Below, piece by piece: positions 1-9,060 of a stretch of 64,000 bases of DNA (positions are counted from its first letter, which is position 1; the number at the start of each line of letters is the position of its first letter). The DNA is taken from NCBI GenBank assembly GCA_964036045.1, contig OZ038382.1, positions 138,024,961-138,088,960 of the forward strand, read 5' to 3'. The notes beneath the pieces were generated by a model that had not been told where the DNA came from, made no database searches, and worked only from the letters and a program-made list of their open reading frames with translations. Position numbers and translations under genes: made by a program. The stretch is from Eutreptiella sp. 'Long Island Sound 2002' (taxonomy: Eukaryota > Euglenozoa > Euglenophyceae > Eutreptiales > Eutreptiaceae).

Positions 1-162
1 GCGGGCCACTGTAACATTCGGCCTTGTGTACCTGTGTATCTTATAGAACTTCTGCCGGCTCATGATCTTGCTTAGCCGCGGGTTGTATGCCACGGCATCC
101 GGGTCCCAACTGCCATCCATGCGTAGGGGGTTGACCATTCCAAGCGCCATGCGGAAGCAGAC
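1..162 (-). pseudogene. PiggyBac-like transposase, fragment or exon running off the window edge
   Basis: On the minus strand an open frame begins right after an AATTAG that could serve as a splice acceptor, and it runs off the left edge. It contains GMVNPLRM, a W-D-P stretch and KIMSRQKFYKIHRYTRPN. This order (a G-[IL]-V-x-L-P-like segment, a W about 20 residues before an I-M-S-R-x-x-F-x-x-I-x-R-Y box) is typical of the N-terminal half of PiggyBac (DDE_Tnp_1_7) transposases, which cut and paste DNA at TTAA. The family call rests on pattern memory only. The catalytic aspartates would lie outside the window, so activity cannot be judged. Confidence 0.5.
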
Positions 163-420
163 CTAATTGTCCAATACCGCGTCAAGTGGCCCTTCCCCTT
201 TTTCACTAGGGAACGTTCCACGAGGGTCAAGATGGGTTCCTTCATGTACTCTCAACTTGCATGGGGCTCTTGGCACCGTCCAAGCATCAATGCCCCGGGG
301 ATAATCCAGATGTGGCATTTTGCTTAAGTTTTGTGCACTCACTTGCGTGTGGGTAGTGGCCCTGTCATCCAGCGCATCGGACAACAACTAGAGGGCGGAG
401 AAAAGAAAATGCTACAAGGA

Positions 421-593
421 GATTCATGACACGTTTACATTCACTACTTGTCCACATCGCACTCCCTTGCATCCCGCAACAAAAAAAAGGTTTGCGATAC
501 AACTGATAATTTTGGATATTCATGACACATTTGCACTCACCGTTGGCCCACATTGCACTGCCTTGCATCCCGCAACAAAAGAAAAAGGTTTGC
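421..593. repeat. Two-copy tandem repeat, period about 98 bp
   Basis: Positions 421-497 and 519-593 match with a few substitutions. Both start ATTCATGACAC and both end in CTTGCATCCCGCAACAAAA followed by GGTTTGC. The rest of 163-810 shows no convincing gene. It holds a G-run/C-run pair (about 662-692) and otherwise unique sequence. Confidence 0.75.
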
Positions 594-811
594 CCCTTGG
601 TACACGTTAGAAGATCCAATTCCGTTCATGCCTAGATTGCGCCGGAAGGCTGGAACGGAAAAAGGGGGGGGGTCACCCCCCCCCCACCGTGGGGGTAAGG
701 GGTGGGTACTCTCAGGATTTCAATTGGGACCCCCCTATCCGTACTCGGGGGCTCATGCTTTGGTTCTCAAAATTTCACTGTTCTCACCTCAATTTGAAGT
801 GGAAAAAAGTT

Positions 812-880
812 TCGTTCTAGCAGCGTTCTAGCGACGTTCTAGCATTCTAGCTAGAACGCTTCGCCCGAACGACGCTAGAA
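812..880. repeat. Short GTTCTAG/CTAGAAC palindromic repeat related to the introns at 2,167 and 3,562
   Basis: The segment is built from GTTCTAG and its reverse complement CTAGAAC several times in about 70 bp. The same words fill the two introns of the neighbouring minus-strand gene. No clear GT donor is visible here, so this may be a truncated or decayed copy rather than a working intron. Confidence 0.5.
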
Positions 881-2166
881 CAATATAAAATAATGCTCCG
901 CCACTCCTCAAAGAGAAGCTGCCCAGGCTTCCATGGCCAGCCGTGGCCAATCACAAGGTCGCGATGCTCGACCCGACTCAGGGAGCGCCGGGTTCCCCCC
1001 CCCACCCGAGCCCCCCGGTCAGCCCGGTTAGCCCCCAACCCCATTGGTCACTTGGAAATTCACTTGGTGGGCCAGCGCCGGGTCACTTGGCGGTGGGTTA
1101 GCCCAATTAGCCTGGTTAGCCCGATTAGCCCCGTAGCCCCCCTACCCCCCTTTCACAAGTCGCGACACGCAGGCTACCCCTCGTGCGTGGTGCGGGCTGC
1201 CGGCGCACATCCTTGCTTCCGGCACCCCCATTCTCACCCCCGTGTCCCCTTACTTCTCACCCCCCTTGTCACCCCCCTTGTCCCTCCTCGCCCCGCTTGT
1301 CACCCCCCTTGTCACCCCCCTCCCCCTTGTGGTCGCCCCCCCCTCCCTCGATCGTCATCCCGGCCTCCCCATCGCTGTCCCCCAAGGCCTCCTGGGGGTA
1401 GGCCTCTGCCTCCTCCCGGGTGAGGAACAGGAGCCCCCTTGGCACCCGGAAGGTGCCCCCCTCTTTCTCTCTCTTCCTCTTCTTCCTCTTCTTCCCCTTC
1501 TTCCCCTTCTTCCCCCCCTCCCCATTAGACCCCTACTACACCACCCGCCACTCACCCAGGTCCAACTCCTCACCCCATTCCCCCAACACCGTGACTTGGC
1601 TGGCGCCCCCCCGTTGCCCCCCTCCGCCCAAGGGACATACCGGGTGTCCCCCACACCTATTACATTCCCATAGGGATCACAGCCCCTATTTACCGGGGGG
1701 GGGGGGTGTTTGGGCTTGGGGTGGGCCTTGCCCTTGGGCTTGGCCCTTGCCTTGGGTTTGGGTGGGGGTTGAAGGGTGGGCTTGTCTTCACCGCAACTCT
1801 CGAAGTGGTGGGCCTTCTTTTTGGGGGCCCCGGGGGGGGCTTGGGGGCCTTGGGGGGGGGGTCCTCCCACCGCTGCTGCTGCTGCTGCTCCCACTGCGGC
1901 TGCCCACCACCTCCTCCCCCACCCTCGTCCAAGCCCTGCGCTGCCCCCCCCCCCCCCGCTCCCCCCCCCGCTTACCACCTACCCAACCCGTACAACACCA
2001 AGAGGGCCATGTTGGGATCACTCCCCAACATGCGCCCAAGCTCGGTGACCGCAACGAGGTGCGTGCGGCCCCCTCCATCGCGCCACTGGACCCGCACCCC
2101 GCGGGGGTCCCCACCGCATGACTCCAGGTTGATGACGTACGAGAAGAGAAACAAAAGACAGGTGTT

Positions 2167-2280
2167 CTAGCGACCTTCCAGGCAAGTGTTCAAGCGACAT
2201 TCTAGCGTCCGCGGCGGAGGTTTGGCTAGATCAACGCTAGAAAACTTCCCTAGATCAATGTTAGAACGCACTCCGCATAC
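2167..2280 (-). other. Intron 2, introner-like repeat copy (114 nt)
   Basis: Donor is GGAACG|GTATGC and acceptor is GTCGCTAG|AACACC, again phase 0 on both sides. The sequence is clearly homologous to intron 1 over its first about 55 nt and last about 30 nt, and it differs mainly in the middle. Similarity stops at or very near the splice sites. Confidence 0.55.
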
Positions 2281-3561
2281 CGTTCCCTGTGTGTCGAGGG
2301 TGGGGCGGATTGTCCCTAGGGCCGTGGTAAAGGCGTCCCGGGGGTTGGGGGGTTGCGGCTGCTGGGGTCCTCCGGCTGCGGGCTTGCTGGGGCGCTTGGG
2401 CTTGGGGCGGGAGGCGATGCCATGCACCAGTCCGGCATATGCCCCCCAGTTGGCCGCCGACGGGTCGAAGCCCCCAACCCTCATGATCTCTAGCCACGTC
2501 GGCAAGCACTTCCACGTCCTCCCGACTACCTCTATACCCCCAGCCCCGTGGCCTCCCAAGAATGGCAAAGGAACCAGCAATGCCCTACCCCGCCCTTGTT
2601 GACGCCGGGGCTGAAGACGTTCAATTGGGCCATTTCAAACATCTTCACCCCCTTGTCGGAAGGGGGGACCACTTTTCCCTTCCTCCCCCCGGTAGTCCCG
2701 GCAGCCATTGCCACCCCCCCAACCCGCAGGGGTTTGTCCGCGTGGACCCCCCTCTCATCCACCCACACCCACCTCCCCCGGCCCGAAAATCTTGTGATGC
2801 ACACGGTGCATCACAAAACGGAAAGTCCAAACCGGACTCACCGAAGGCAAGAGGAGGGGGGTTTCGAGCCTCGGGGGCCCTTGAGGACGCCGGGGTCCCC
2901 AGGCATATCCATGATGGCCCCCGGCCCCCGGTTTCCCAAAAAAAAAACCCCTAAACCACGCCATGCCCGGGCCCTCTACCTTCACCACCACCTCCTCCAC
3001 CACCTCCTTCACCCTGTCCTGTACCACGTCTTCCACCTCCTCCTTCACCTTCCTACCCCTCCCTACCCAGTCCTCCAACCTAGCCACCGCCCTCTGCAAC
3101 TGCTCCACATTTGCCCGCTGCTCCTTCGCCTTCTTCACCGCCTTCTCCACATCCCCCCTCGCCCAATCCACACGCTCCGCCTCCCCCGCACCACGCAACT
3201 TCCGCTCCTTCGCCTCCCATTCCCCCCCCTTTCCCTGTGCCCTCGACCGTGCCGCCTGCTGTGCCTCCAACGAACCGGAGAGCCTTAGGAGCTCGGCCTC
3301 CAGCCCCGGCAGCTCCGCCAACTTGTCGGGGGACAATGCTTGTCCCTGCCCCTTTCCCTTCCGCTTGTCCTTCTCCCTACCTCCATCACCTCCTCCGGCT
3401 TCTCCTCCTTCAACGCCGCGGCGGATTGGCTGGCGGCACGGGGGTGATGGGGTGGCAAGGGAGGAGGAGGATGTTGGGCTTGGGGTCGGGGCTCGGGCTC
3501 GGGTTGCGGTTGGGGTTGCGGGACCTCTTGCTTTGCAAATGAGAAAAAAGGCGGTGGTGTT

Positions 3562-3683
3562 CTAGCAACGTTCTAGGCAAATGTTCAAGCGGTGTTCTAG
3601 CGACGTTCTAGTGACCGATCGTGCCGGCTAGATCAACGCTAGAACGCTTTCCTAGATCAACGTTGGAACGCACGGCAAAATAC
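3562..3683 (-). other. Intron 1, introner-like repeat copy (122 nt)
   Basis: Donor is CAG|GTATTTTG and acceptor is TTGCTAG|AACACC. The intron body is the repeat itself, with two GTTGATCTAG words, several CTAGAAC/GTTCTAG words and the shared tail GCTTGAACA-TTGCCT-GAA. Joining exon 1 to 3,561 keeps phase 0 and leads directly into the open coiled-coil frame. Confidence 0.55.
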
Positions 3684-3889
3684 CTGCAGCAGCAGCTCGT
3701 TTAGCAGATCGGCATTCGGATTGGCCATGGCAAAGAGCGGTGTGTCCAAGGGAAGCTTGCATGTGGCCATGGCCCCTCCTCATCTCCATGGCATCCCTAC
3801 CTGAGCATGGAACTTGCGACCGTGGCCCCCCATGCACAACACAAGACACATCAAAATAGGCAAAAACCCAAGTCATACATTAGGCTTGC

Positions 3890-4392
3890 ACACTAGCCTC
3901 CCTGTCAATGTGGATGGCCGACCACTTACGCCCTGACGCCTCATCCACCCCATCCCCCTAAAATGCCCCCCTGCTCCCCCGATTGTTGTGCTTGTTATGC
4001 CCATGTTTCAGAAAGCGGTTGATGCTTTTTGCAATGTCCCCACAAAACATGGCCAACCCAAATGGCCAAATTTTTTGCAACATGGCATCTAGCTCCTGCT
4101 CAAGGCTCGGTAGATACCATGACCTTGTATCTACGGTGCACTAACGGCGGAAATACCCCGCCACTACGGCAAAATTCAACAGGTTAGGACCCTGATATGT
4201 ACAATAGAGAGCCTGCAGCAGGTCCCACATGTTCTTGATGGCCTTGTACTTGGCTGAGCCCGGCCCAATGCCAAGGCACCTAGCAATATTCCTTTGGCTA
4301 TGGAGCATCCATTTATTGCTAGAGCCCCAGCGACACGTCCTGCTCGTCATCGGGGTCTGCAACATGCAAAACGTGTATGACGTGGAGGACAT
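3890..4392 (-). pseudogene. Decayed protein-coding segment, possibly transposase-derived
   Basis: Reading the minus strand from about 4,360, one frame gives KYKAIKNMWDLLQALYCTYQ, then LNFAVVAGYFRR, a stop at 4,143-4,141, and continues in the same frame with RSWYLPSLEQELDAMLQKIW, PFGLAMFCGDIAKSINRFLK and HGHNKHNNRG. A second in-frame stop follows, then KWSAIHIDREASVQA. The unbroken register across the stops and the protein-like composition show this was coding. A possible splice acceptor (GCATGTTGCAG) lies at the upstream end. I cannot assign a family; a cut-and-paste transposase is a guess. Confidence 0.45.
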
Positions 4393-5446
4393 TTTTTGTG
4401 GTTGTGGTTTGTGGTTTTGTGGTTGTGTGTGTGTCTAGAGCCACAATGGGAGCCGATGCGCATGACACGCAGGACGCGTAGGACGCGTAGGACGCTATGC
4501 GGTGTGGGGGCAGGGGGGGCGTCCTCACAATTGGGTATCAGCCTACGCCGGGGTTCCCACAGGGTTCGCACTGGTCCGTAGGGCGGGGTTTGGGTCGTGG
4601 GCATGTGATGGATGCAGGAGGGCCATGTAGGCCCAGTCTGTTGTAACATTCTTTGGCGATTGCCTGGATTCTTCGCTATTTATCCGATTCCGGCTGAAAG
4701 AGACCGGTACTTTGTTTGCTAGCATAAAAGAGAGTGGCACCAAAGCATGGAACGTATCTTACTACCAATGGCACATAATTTGCTATTGTTGCATTGCTAT
4801 TGCCCATGGGCGCGATCCAAAGGCCCAACCCAAGGGTGGAGACAACCAGGGATGGGCAAGGGGGCAAGAATCGGAAACAACAGCAAGCTCTCCGTGGATA
4901 CATAACCCGGACTCTTGGGTCTGAGTTCCCGGGTCTCCATAAACCGGACTTAGAAACCGAGTGTTATAGCCTGGAACTCGGACCGAGTTCGGGTTATATA
5001 CCCCGGAACTCGAAGCGAGTTACGAGTTATACACCCGGTTTATGTATAATGACACGGGATACAAGGCAAATATTTGTGGCATAGGCACAATTATTGTATA
5101 GTATCTTGGAACATACGGTCGGTATCTAGGTCACATGCCCCAGGATGTAAGGCACATACCCGGGGCATTAGGCCCAATTCTTATATCCGGGGCATAGGAT
5201 ATCAGCAGATATCCGGGGCATATGACCCGGGATCCTTGCGCGCAACCCTTCCCTCGCCCATCATGCCTCAACACATGGAGTGGAACAAATCTGAGACGCA
5301 TTTTCTCTCATGGTGCTTATAGGCACATGTAGATGGTCTGTTGGGAGCTCATCATGTCGATGACACAAGATTCACAGGCCAAGGAACCACACTTCATAGG
5401 AAACCTAAGCTTGGCACAAGACATATGGTACACAGCATGGCAAATG
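4393..5446. other. No gene seen; degenerate short repeats
   Basis: This stretch has no convincing coding frame. At 4,900-5,040 it carries repeated AACTCG/CGAGTT words. At about 5,150-5,235 there are several imperfect copies of a TAyCCGGGGCATA word. Confidence 0.5.
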
Positions 5447-6511
5447 TCACACATGACAGGTCGTTGGGTACCATTGGGTGACACATGCATTCTTATTCAT
5501 GGCATACTCCCAACGGTAACATTGCATTTCCTTTTTCACCCGCACTTCCTTTTCAACTTTTTTTTTTGGGTTGAGCTTCAAACGCACCGCGGGCAAAAGG
5601 ACATGGAATGCCAAATCTTGACATACTGGGGCCTTGGCAGGTGTTGGTGGGGCGGCCCAATCACGAGAACGGAACATCTCACGTTCATAAAGAATGCTTC
5701 TTCTTCTCATGGAGCTCATATATAGAATTAAAGGTTGTTTCTCACTCAATTGTTGTATCAACGGGAAGGTGGCATACTCCTTCTCCGCCGTTAGATCAAA
5801 TGTCATCTTTGCAAAGGATGGAGAAGGTGTTCCAATGTTCCGTTTCTTCTCTGCTTTGTCGGGACTGAGCCTAACACACACTACCTCACGCTTTGGTGAC
5901 AAAGTGGCACTATAAGAGGCCTTCTGTTCCTTACGAGCAGCACAAGTAGCAGTAACAACAATAGACCGTGGCCCGGCACGGCCCAAGGCCCCCCACACCC
6001 CCTCCATGGCTCGGTAAGCTCCATCAAGGGTAGTTGTTGTGCATGAATCGTGACCTGCACCCAATAAGTTGCCTACGGTGTAAACCGGGGCCGGAGGAAG
6101 CAACTGCGCGTACATTGTTGTACGGGCCGTTGGATGAGGAATGTTTGCTATTGGAGGGGTGTGGGAGGACTGGCTGTTGGGGTTGGGGGGAGTTGCGTTC
6201 CCGATCCATGATGTAGTCCATTTTTGGGGTTGGGAGTGGGGTGTTTTACACCACCCCAATCCACCGATCATCCTAGGGACCTCCTGCAAGGGGGATGAAA
6301 TCAAAGTTGCTACGTTACCCCGCAAATGTGCCTGGTGCGCAAAGAGGAACAAGTTGTGTGCAGAAGCGGCTACTGGGTGGCGGTGCAAAACAGGCACAAA
6401 ACAGCAGTTGCTCACTGATGCATCATGCTCGTGTTTGCTTGGAGCCGATGTGTTTTGGGGGAGCTCACGGTCACTTTCCCCCCCCAAAAAAACCCCAGTT
6501 TTGAGGGGCAC
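5447..6511 (-). CDS. Hypothetical ORF, 354 codons, no recognised domain
   Basis: A single uninterrupted frame in about 50% GC sequence, which is longer than expected by chance. The N-terminal third is rich in Thr, His and Pro. The C-terminal half is more protein-like and ends in a Lys/Glu-rich stretch (KKKVEKEVRVKKEMQCYRWE). I recognise no motif, signal peptide or membrane segment. No flanking TATA box, introns or poly(A) signal are obvious, and a 134-codon frame overlaps on the other strand. It may be an exon, a repeat-derived ORF or chance. Confidence 0.25.
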   Translation of the reverse strand: MPLKTGVFLGGESDRELPQNTSAPSKHEHDASVSNCCFVPVLHRHPVAASAHNLFLFAHQAHLRGNVATLISSPLQEVPRMIGGLGWCKTPHSQPQKWTTSWIGNATPPNPNSQSSHTPPIANIPHPTARTTMYAQLLPPAPVYTVGNLLGAGHDSCTTTTLDGAYRAMEGVWGALGRAGPRSIVVTATCAARKEQKASYSATLSPKREVVCVRLSPDKAEKKRNIGTPSPSFAKMTFDLTAEKEYATFPLIQQLSEKQPLILYMSSMRRRSILYEREMFRSRDWAAPPTPAKAPVCQDLAFHVLLPAVRLKLNPKKKVEKEVRVKKEMQCYRWEYAMNKNACVTQWYPTTCHV

Positions 6512-6628
6512 ACGTCAGTGTACTATGGGTTGTGACCCAATATAATTGGTGAAAAGAGATGCGTTTCGCAATGGTTACCTCTCCCCCACCCACCTATTTT
6601 CGCGTGCAGAAGGGGGGGTTTTACGTGT

Positions 6629-7147
6629 TTGCTTTCGTGTAGGACGAACACCAAAAGGGTCATTGATGAACGCAAAAGGGGGGTAAATACGCACAAACCG
6701 AAGAAAAGTGCCTTTTACGGACGAGAAATCCAACGCCAATGCGACTTTCTAGCGCAAGAGACAATTGTCATATGTTGTTCCGTCAAAGACTTAGCACATT
6801 GCACAATTGCAAGGAGGAGGTGGCATGAGGCATCCAGGGAGGACCTACAAAAATTATCTCGACGGTCACATGCGGTTGCACGCGGTGAGCACCCGCTTTG
6901 GCCTCTCAACATGAGTCAGGGTGTGACCGCCAGTCGACGCTTCATTCGAGAACAAGATGCATACCTGACGAAATTGGTTCACCGCTGTTTTGTTCATCTT
7001 GATCATGGGACATGGGCTTGGGCCAATCCCTTCCATTCCAATGGCGTGCCGATTCCTGCTCCACACACAAAGTGTGTGCCCGTGACAAGTTGGCTTCAAG
7101 TTGCTTTTGCGGTGTTTCTGTGTCAACTTCCACAAAGCTTTGAGTGA
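6629..7147 (+). CDS. Hypothetical ORF, 172 codons
   Basis: Open frame with mixed, protein-like composition (RRRWHEASREDLQKLSRRSH) but no recognised domain. A shorter minus-strand frame overlaps its 3' half. Nothing in the surroundings supports expression. Confidence 0.15.
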   Translation: MLSCRTNTKRVIDERKRGVNTHKPKKSAFYGREIQRQCDFLAQETIVICCSVKDLAHCTIARRRWHEASREDLQKLSRRSHAVARGEHPLWPLNMSQGVTASRRFIREQDAYLTKLVHRCFVHLDHGTWAWANPFHSNGVPIPAPHTKCVPVTSWLQVAFAVFLCQLPQSFE

Positions 7148-7335
7148 GAACCTTGGTGGTACGTGGTGGAGACCAAGGGAAAAACAACAATAATAGAGCC
7201 ACACCAATGGCCCCCGAACTCGTGAGAATGAGAATGGCACTCTGGCTAAGCATGTAGATCCAATCGCATCGCGGGTAAGCACAATCAATTCATTGCATGA
7301 CAATACTCCTAGGAGGAACCGGTTCAGGAACCCCA

Positions 7336-7376
7336 TGCTTCAAGTGTGGGAAATCACCATCGTTTCGAATGCACCT
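7336..7376 (+). pseudogene. Possible Gag zinc-knuckle remnant, frameshifted
   Basis: The sequence reads C-F-K-C-G-K and then, after a one-base frame change, H-H-R-F-E-C. Together this fits the CX2CX3-4HX4C knuckle of retrotransposon Gag proteins. No other Gag or Pol sequence is recognisable nearby, so a chance match is possible. Confidence 0.2.
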
Positions 7377-7636
7377 CAAGCAAGGAGGGGATGTTGGTGT
7401 CTCGTGCTAATATTACACATGGAGGTTTTGTAATGCAATGGATTCCATGGACGCCTAGCTGAACCTCCCCCCCCTCCCCATGCCTGAATCACGAATTTTG
7501 CAATAAAACAACCAAAACGAGCAAAAACTTGGGGCTCTGGGGTCCCACACAGTGCTCCAAGGCAGGTGTGAGATGCAAAAACAACATATACAAGTATATG
7601 ACAATTAACACGGCACGGGCAACAAGCACTGGAGCA

Positions 7637-8350
7637 AACACAAAGTAGGTCAGCACTCGTTAAGCAAAACCATGAAAATTTTGGATAACCTTGGTAACAA
7701 CCATGCTGCTGGCACGCGAAACGAGGTTTCCACTCTACATACACTACACATTTTAGTGTTGAGTAGTCACCTTGGGGGTGCCCATGGCACCAGGCGGTCG
7801 CAAGCAGTTGGGATGCCCCCTTTTTGCCAAAATTCCCTCTTGCAGGCCCATCGGAAGCGCACTATGGGTTGTGACCCCTCTATGTATAGTGTGGTAGGTG
7901 GTCCGCGGATCAGTGATCCGCGGGGGTCCAAACCCCCCGCCCCCCACCAAATGATCCGCCGATCACGGATCACCCACCCCATAAATCCCCCCCCCCTCCC
8001 CCCTACCTAGCAAAATGATCCACAATTTTCCGGACCACTACTTCGGACACGTGGACAGTCCTAGGGACTGGTGAAGACACTCCTAAGGGCCCAAGAAGCC
8101 GGGGTGGTGATGGGTACATGTATGGAATCATGCCAACACAAAGTAGGCGGGCACATGCAAAGCAAAGCAATGGAAATGTTGGACAGACTGGATAAAAACC
8201 CCGCCACAATTGGACATCCAAAAAATGATCCACAAGTCCACAAGACCATTGGCACAGAGTTGAAAGTGCATAAGCAAAATGGTCCAAAATGGTCCAAGAA
8301 TGATCAAAAAATGATCCGGATCACCCACCCCATAAACCCCCCCCCCTGCC
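7637..8350. repeat. Diverged tandem duplication with poly-C ends
   Basis: The 7,637-8,010 and 8,131-8,350 segments share an AACACAAAGTAGG start, GGATCACCCACCCCATAAA near the end and a following C-run, in the same order. The first copy has an extra internal stretch with nested GATCCGCGGATC palindromes. No coding frame is evident. Confidence 0.5.
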
Positions 8351-8709
8351 TGCCACACACATGTTTTGTCGTGCTCTTTGACATGGAAGCAATGTTGAGA
8401 ACAATGAGTTTCAAATGAAAAAACTGTCTTTTGTACCCAAAAGTAAATGTGTCATAGACGAATGACGTCATGACTATGAAAAAGGTGATGATAAATTCCT
8501 CTTGTCTTCCTAGGGTTCCTAAGAAGATGGACACGTCATGTTTTTTCTGCATTTTTTTCACCGCTTATTTCTGGTCATTTTATTTTTGATGAATCCCTCT
8601 AGGGAACCCGCCGAGGGAGGAAGAGTGGACGAGCACGGAGCACAAGACCACATTGGACCCAGCCAACCCGACCCGCAGCCACCACGGGCCAAGCCGCCAC
8701 CGAAGCGGG

Positions 8710-8717
8710 TATAAAAG
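8710..8717 (+). promoter_or_regulatory. TATA-box-like element
   Basis: TATAAAAG in a GC-rich surrounding (AAGCGGGTATAAAAGTGGGC), a classical TATA context. No convincing coding region follows within 500 bp, so it may belong to a decayed gene or LTR. Confidence 0.25.
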
Positions 8718-9060
8718 TGGGCGCCTCCAGGACAAACTAGTGGGGGGGGAGGGCAGTGTATCTTGCGCCGTTGCCCAATGAGCCATGTGCAATCACCTCA
8801 AAGTAGTAAAGTGCACTGCAAAAGCTAAGCCACAACACATGTGGCTAGCACGTCACCACGGTCCAGCCAGGGCCACGGGGAGAAAGCGTACTCGCACTTC
8901 GCACCTGACCCCACTGGAGTATGCTCTCTGTTACCGGCACCCTCCCAGTCGCTGTCTTCCTCACCTCACGCAAAGGGATGTGGGCACTCTACTGATTGTG
9001 TTGATTGAAGCAACATTTAAGCTCAGGCTCGGATGTAGGGTTTGAATCGACCTCAGTGTT

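Larger units (their letters stand above)
890..3728 (-). pseudogene. Spliced gene of unknown function with coiled coil and proline-rich regions, frame-broken
   Basis: Exon 1 (3,728-3,684) is a clean ATG exon of 15 codons reading MANPNADLLNELLLQ and ends CAG|GTAT. Exon 2 starts at 3,561 after CTAG and reads through a Pro/Thr/Arg-rich stretch into a long Glu/Lys/Ala coiled coil (about 3,340-2,970: LSPDKLAELPGLEAELL and onward). It then continues through RWVWVDERGVHADKPL and KMFEMAQLNVFSPGVNKGG to WLEIMRVGGFDPSAANWG, with frame changes near 2,780 and 2,540, both at G homopolymers. After intron 2 (2,280-2,167) exon 3 reads VINLESCGGDPRGVRVQWRD and then a Pro/Lys-rich tail with CDPYGNVIGVGDTRYVPWAE. 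I recognise no family. It could be a host gene or the ORF of a repeat family. The frame breaks may be real decay or homopolymer errors in the assembly. Confidence 0.5.

Noticed and set aside
893-2170. Plus-strand Pro/Leu/Ser-rich ORFs at 893-2,170 and 2,548-3,565
   Set aside because: They are antisense to the minus-strand gene, whose exons have an ATG, splice sites and coiled-coil sequence. The plus-strand frames are low-complexity.
6295-6450. PiggyBac-type zinc ribbon (RKCAWCAKRNKLC...GWRCKTG) on the plus strand
   Set aside because: Only the first half of the Cys pattern fits, the rest needs frame changes, and a longer minus-strand frame overlaps. Too weak to call, though a PiggyBac-like exon exists at the window edge.
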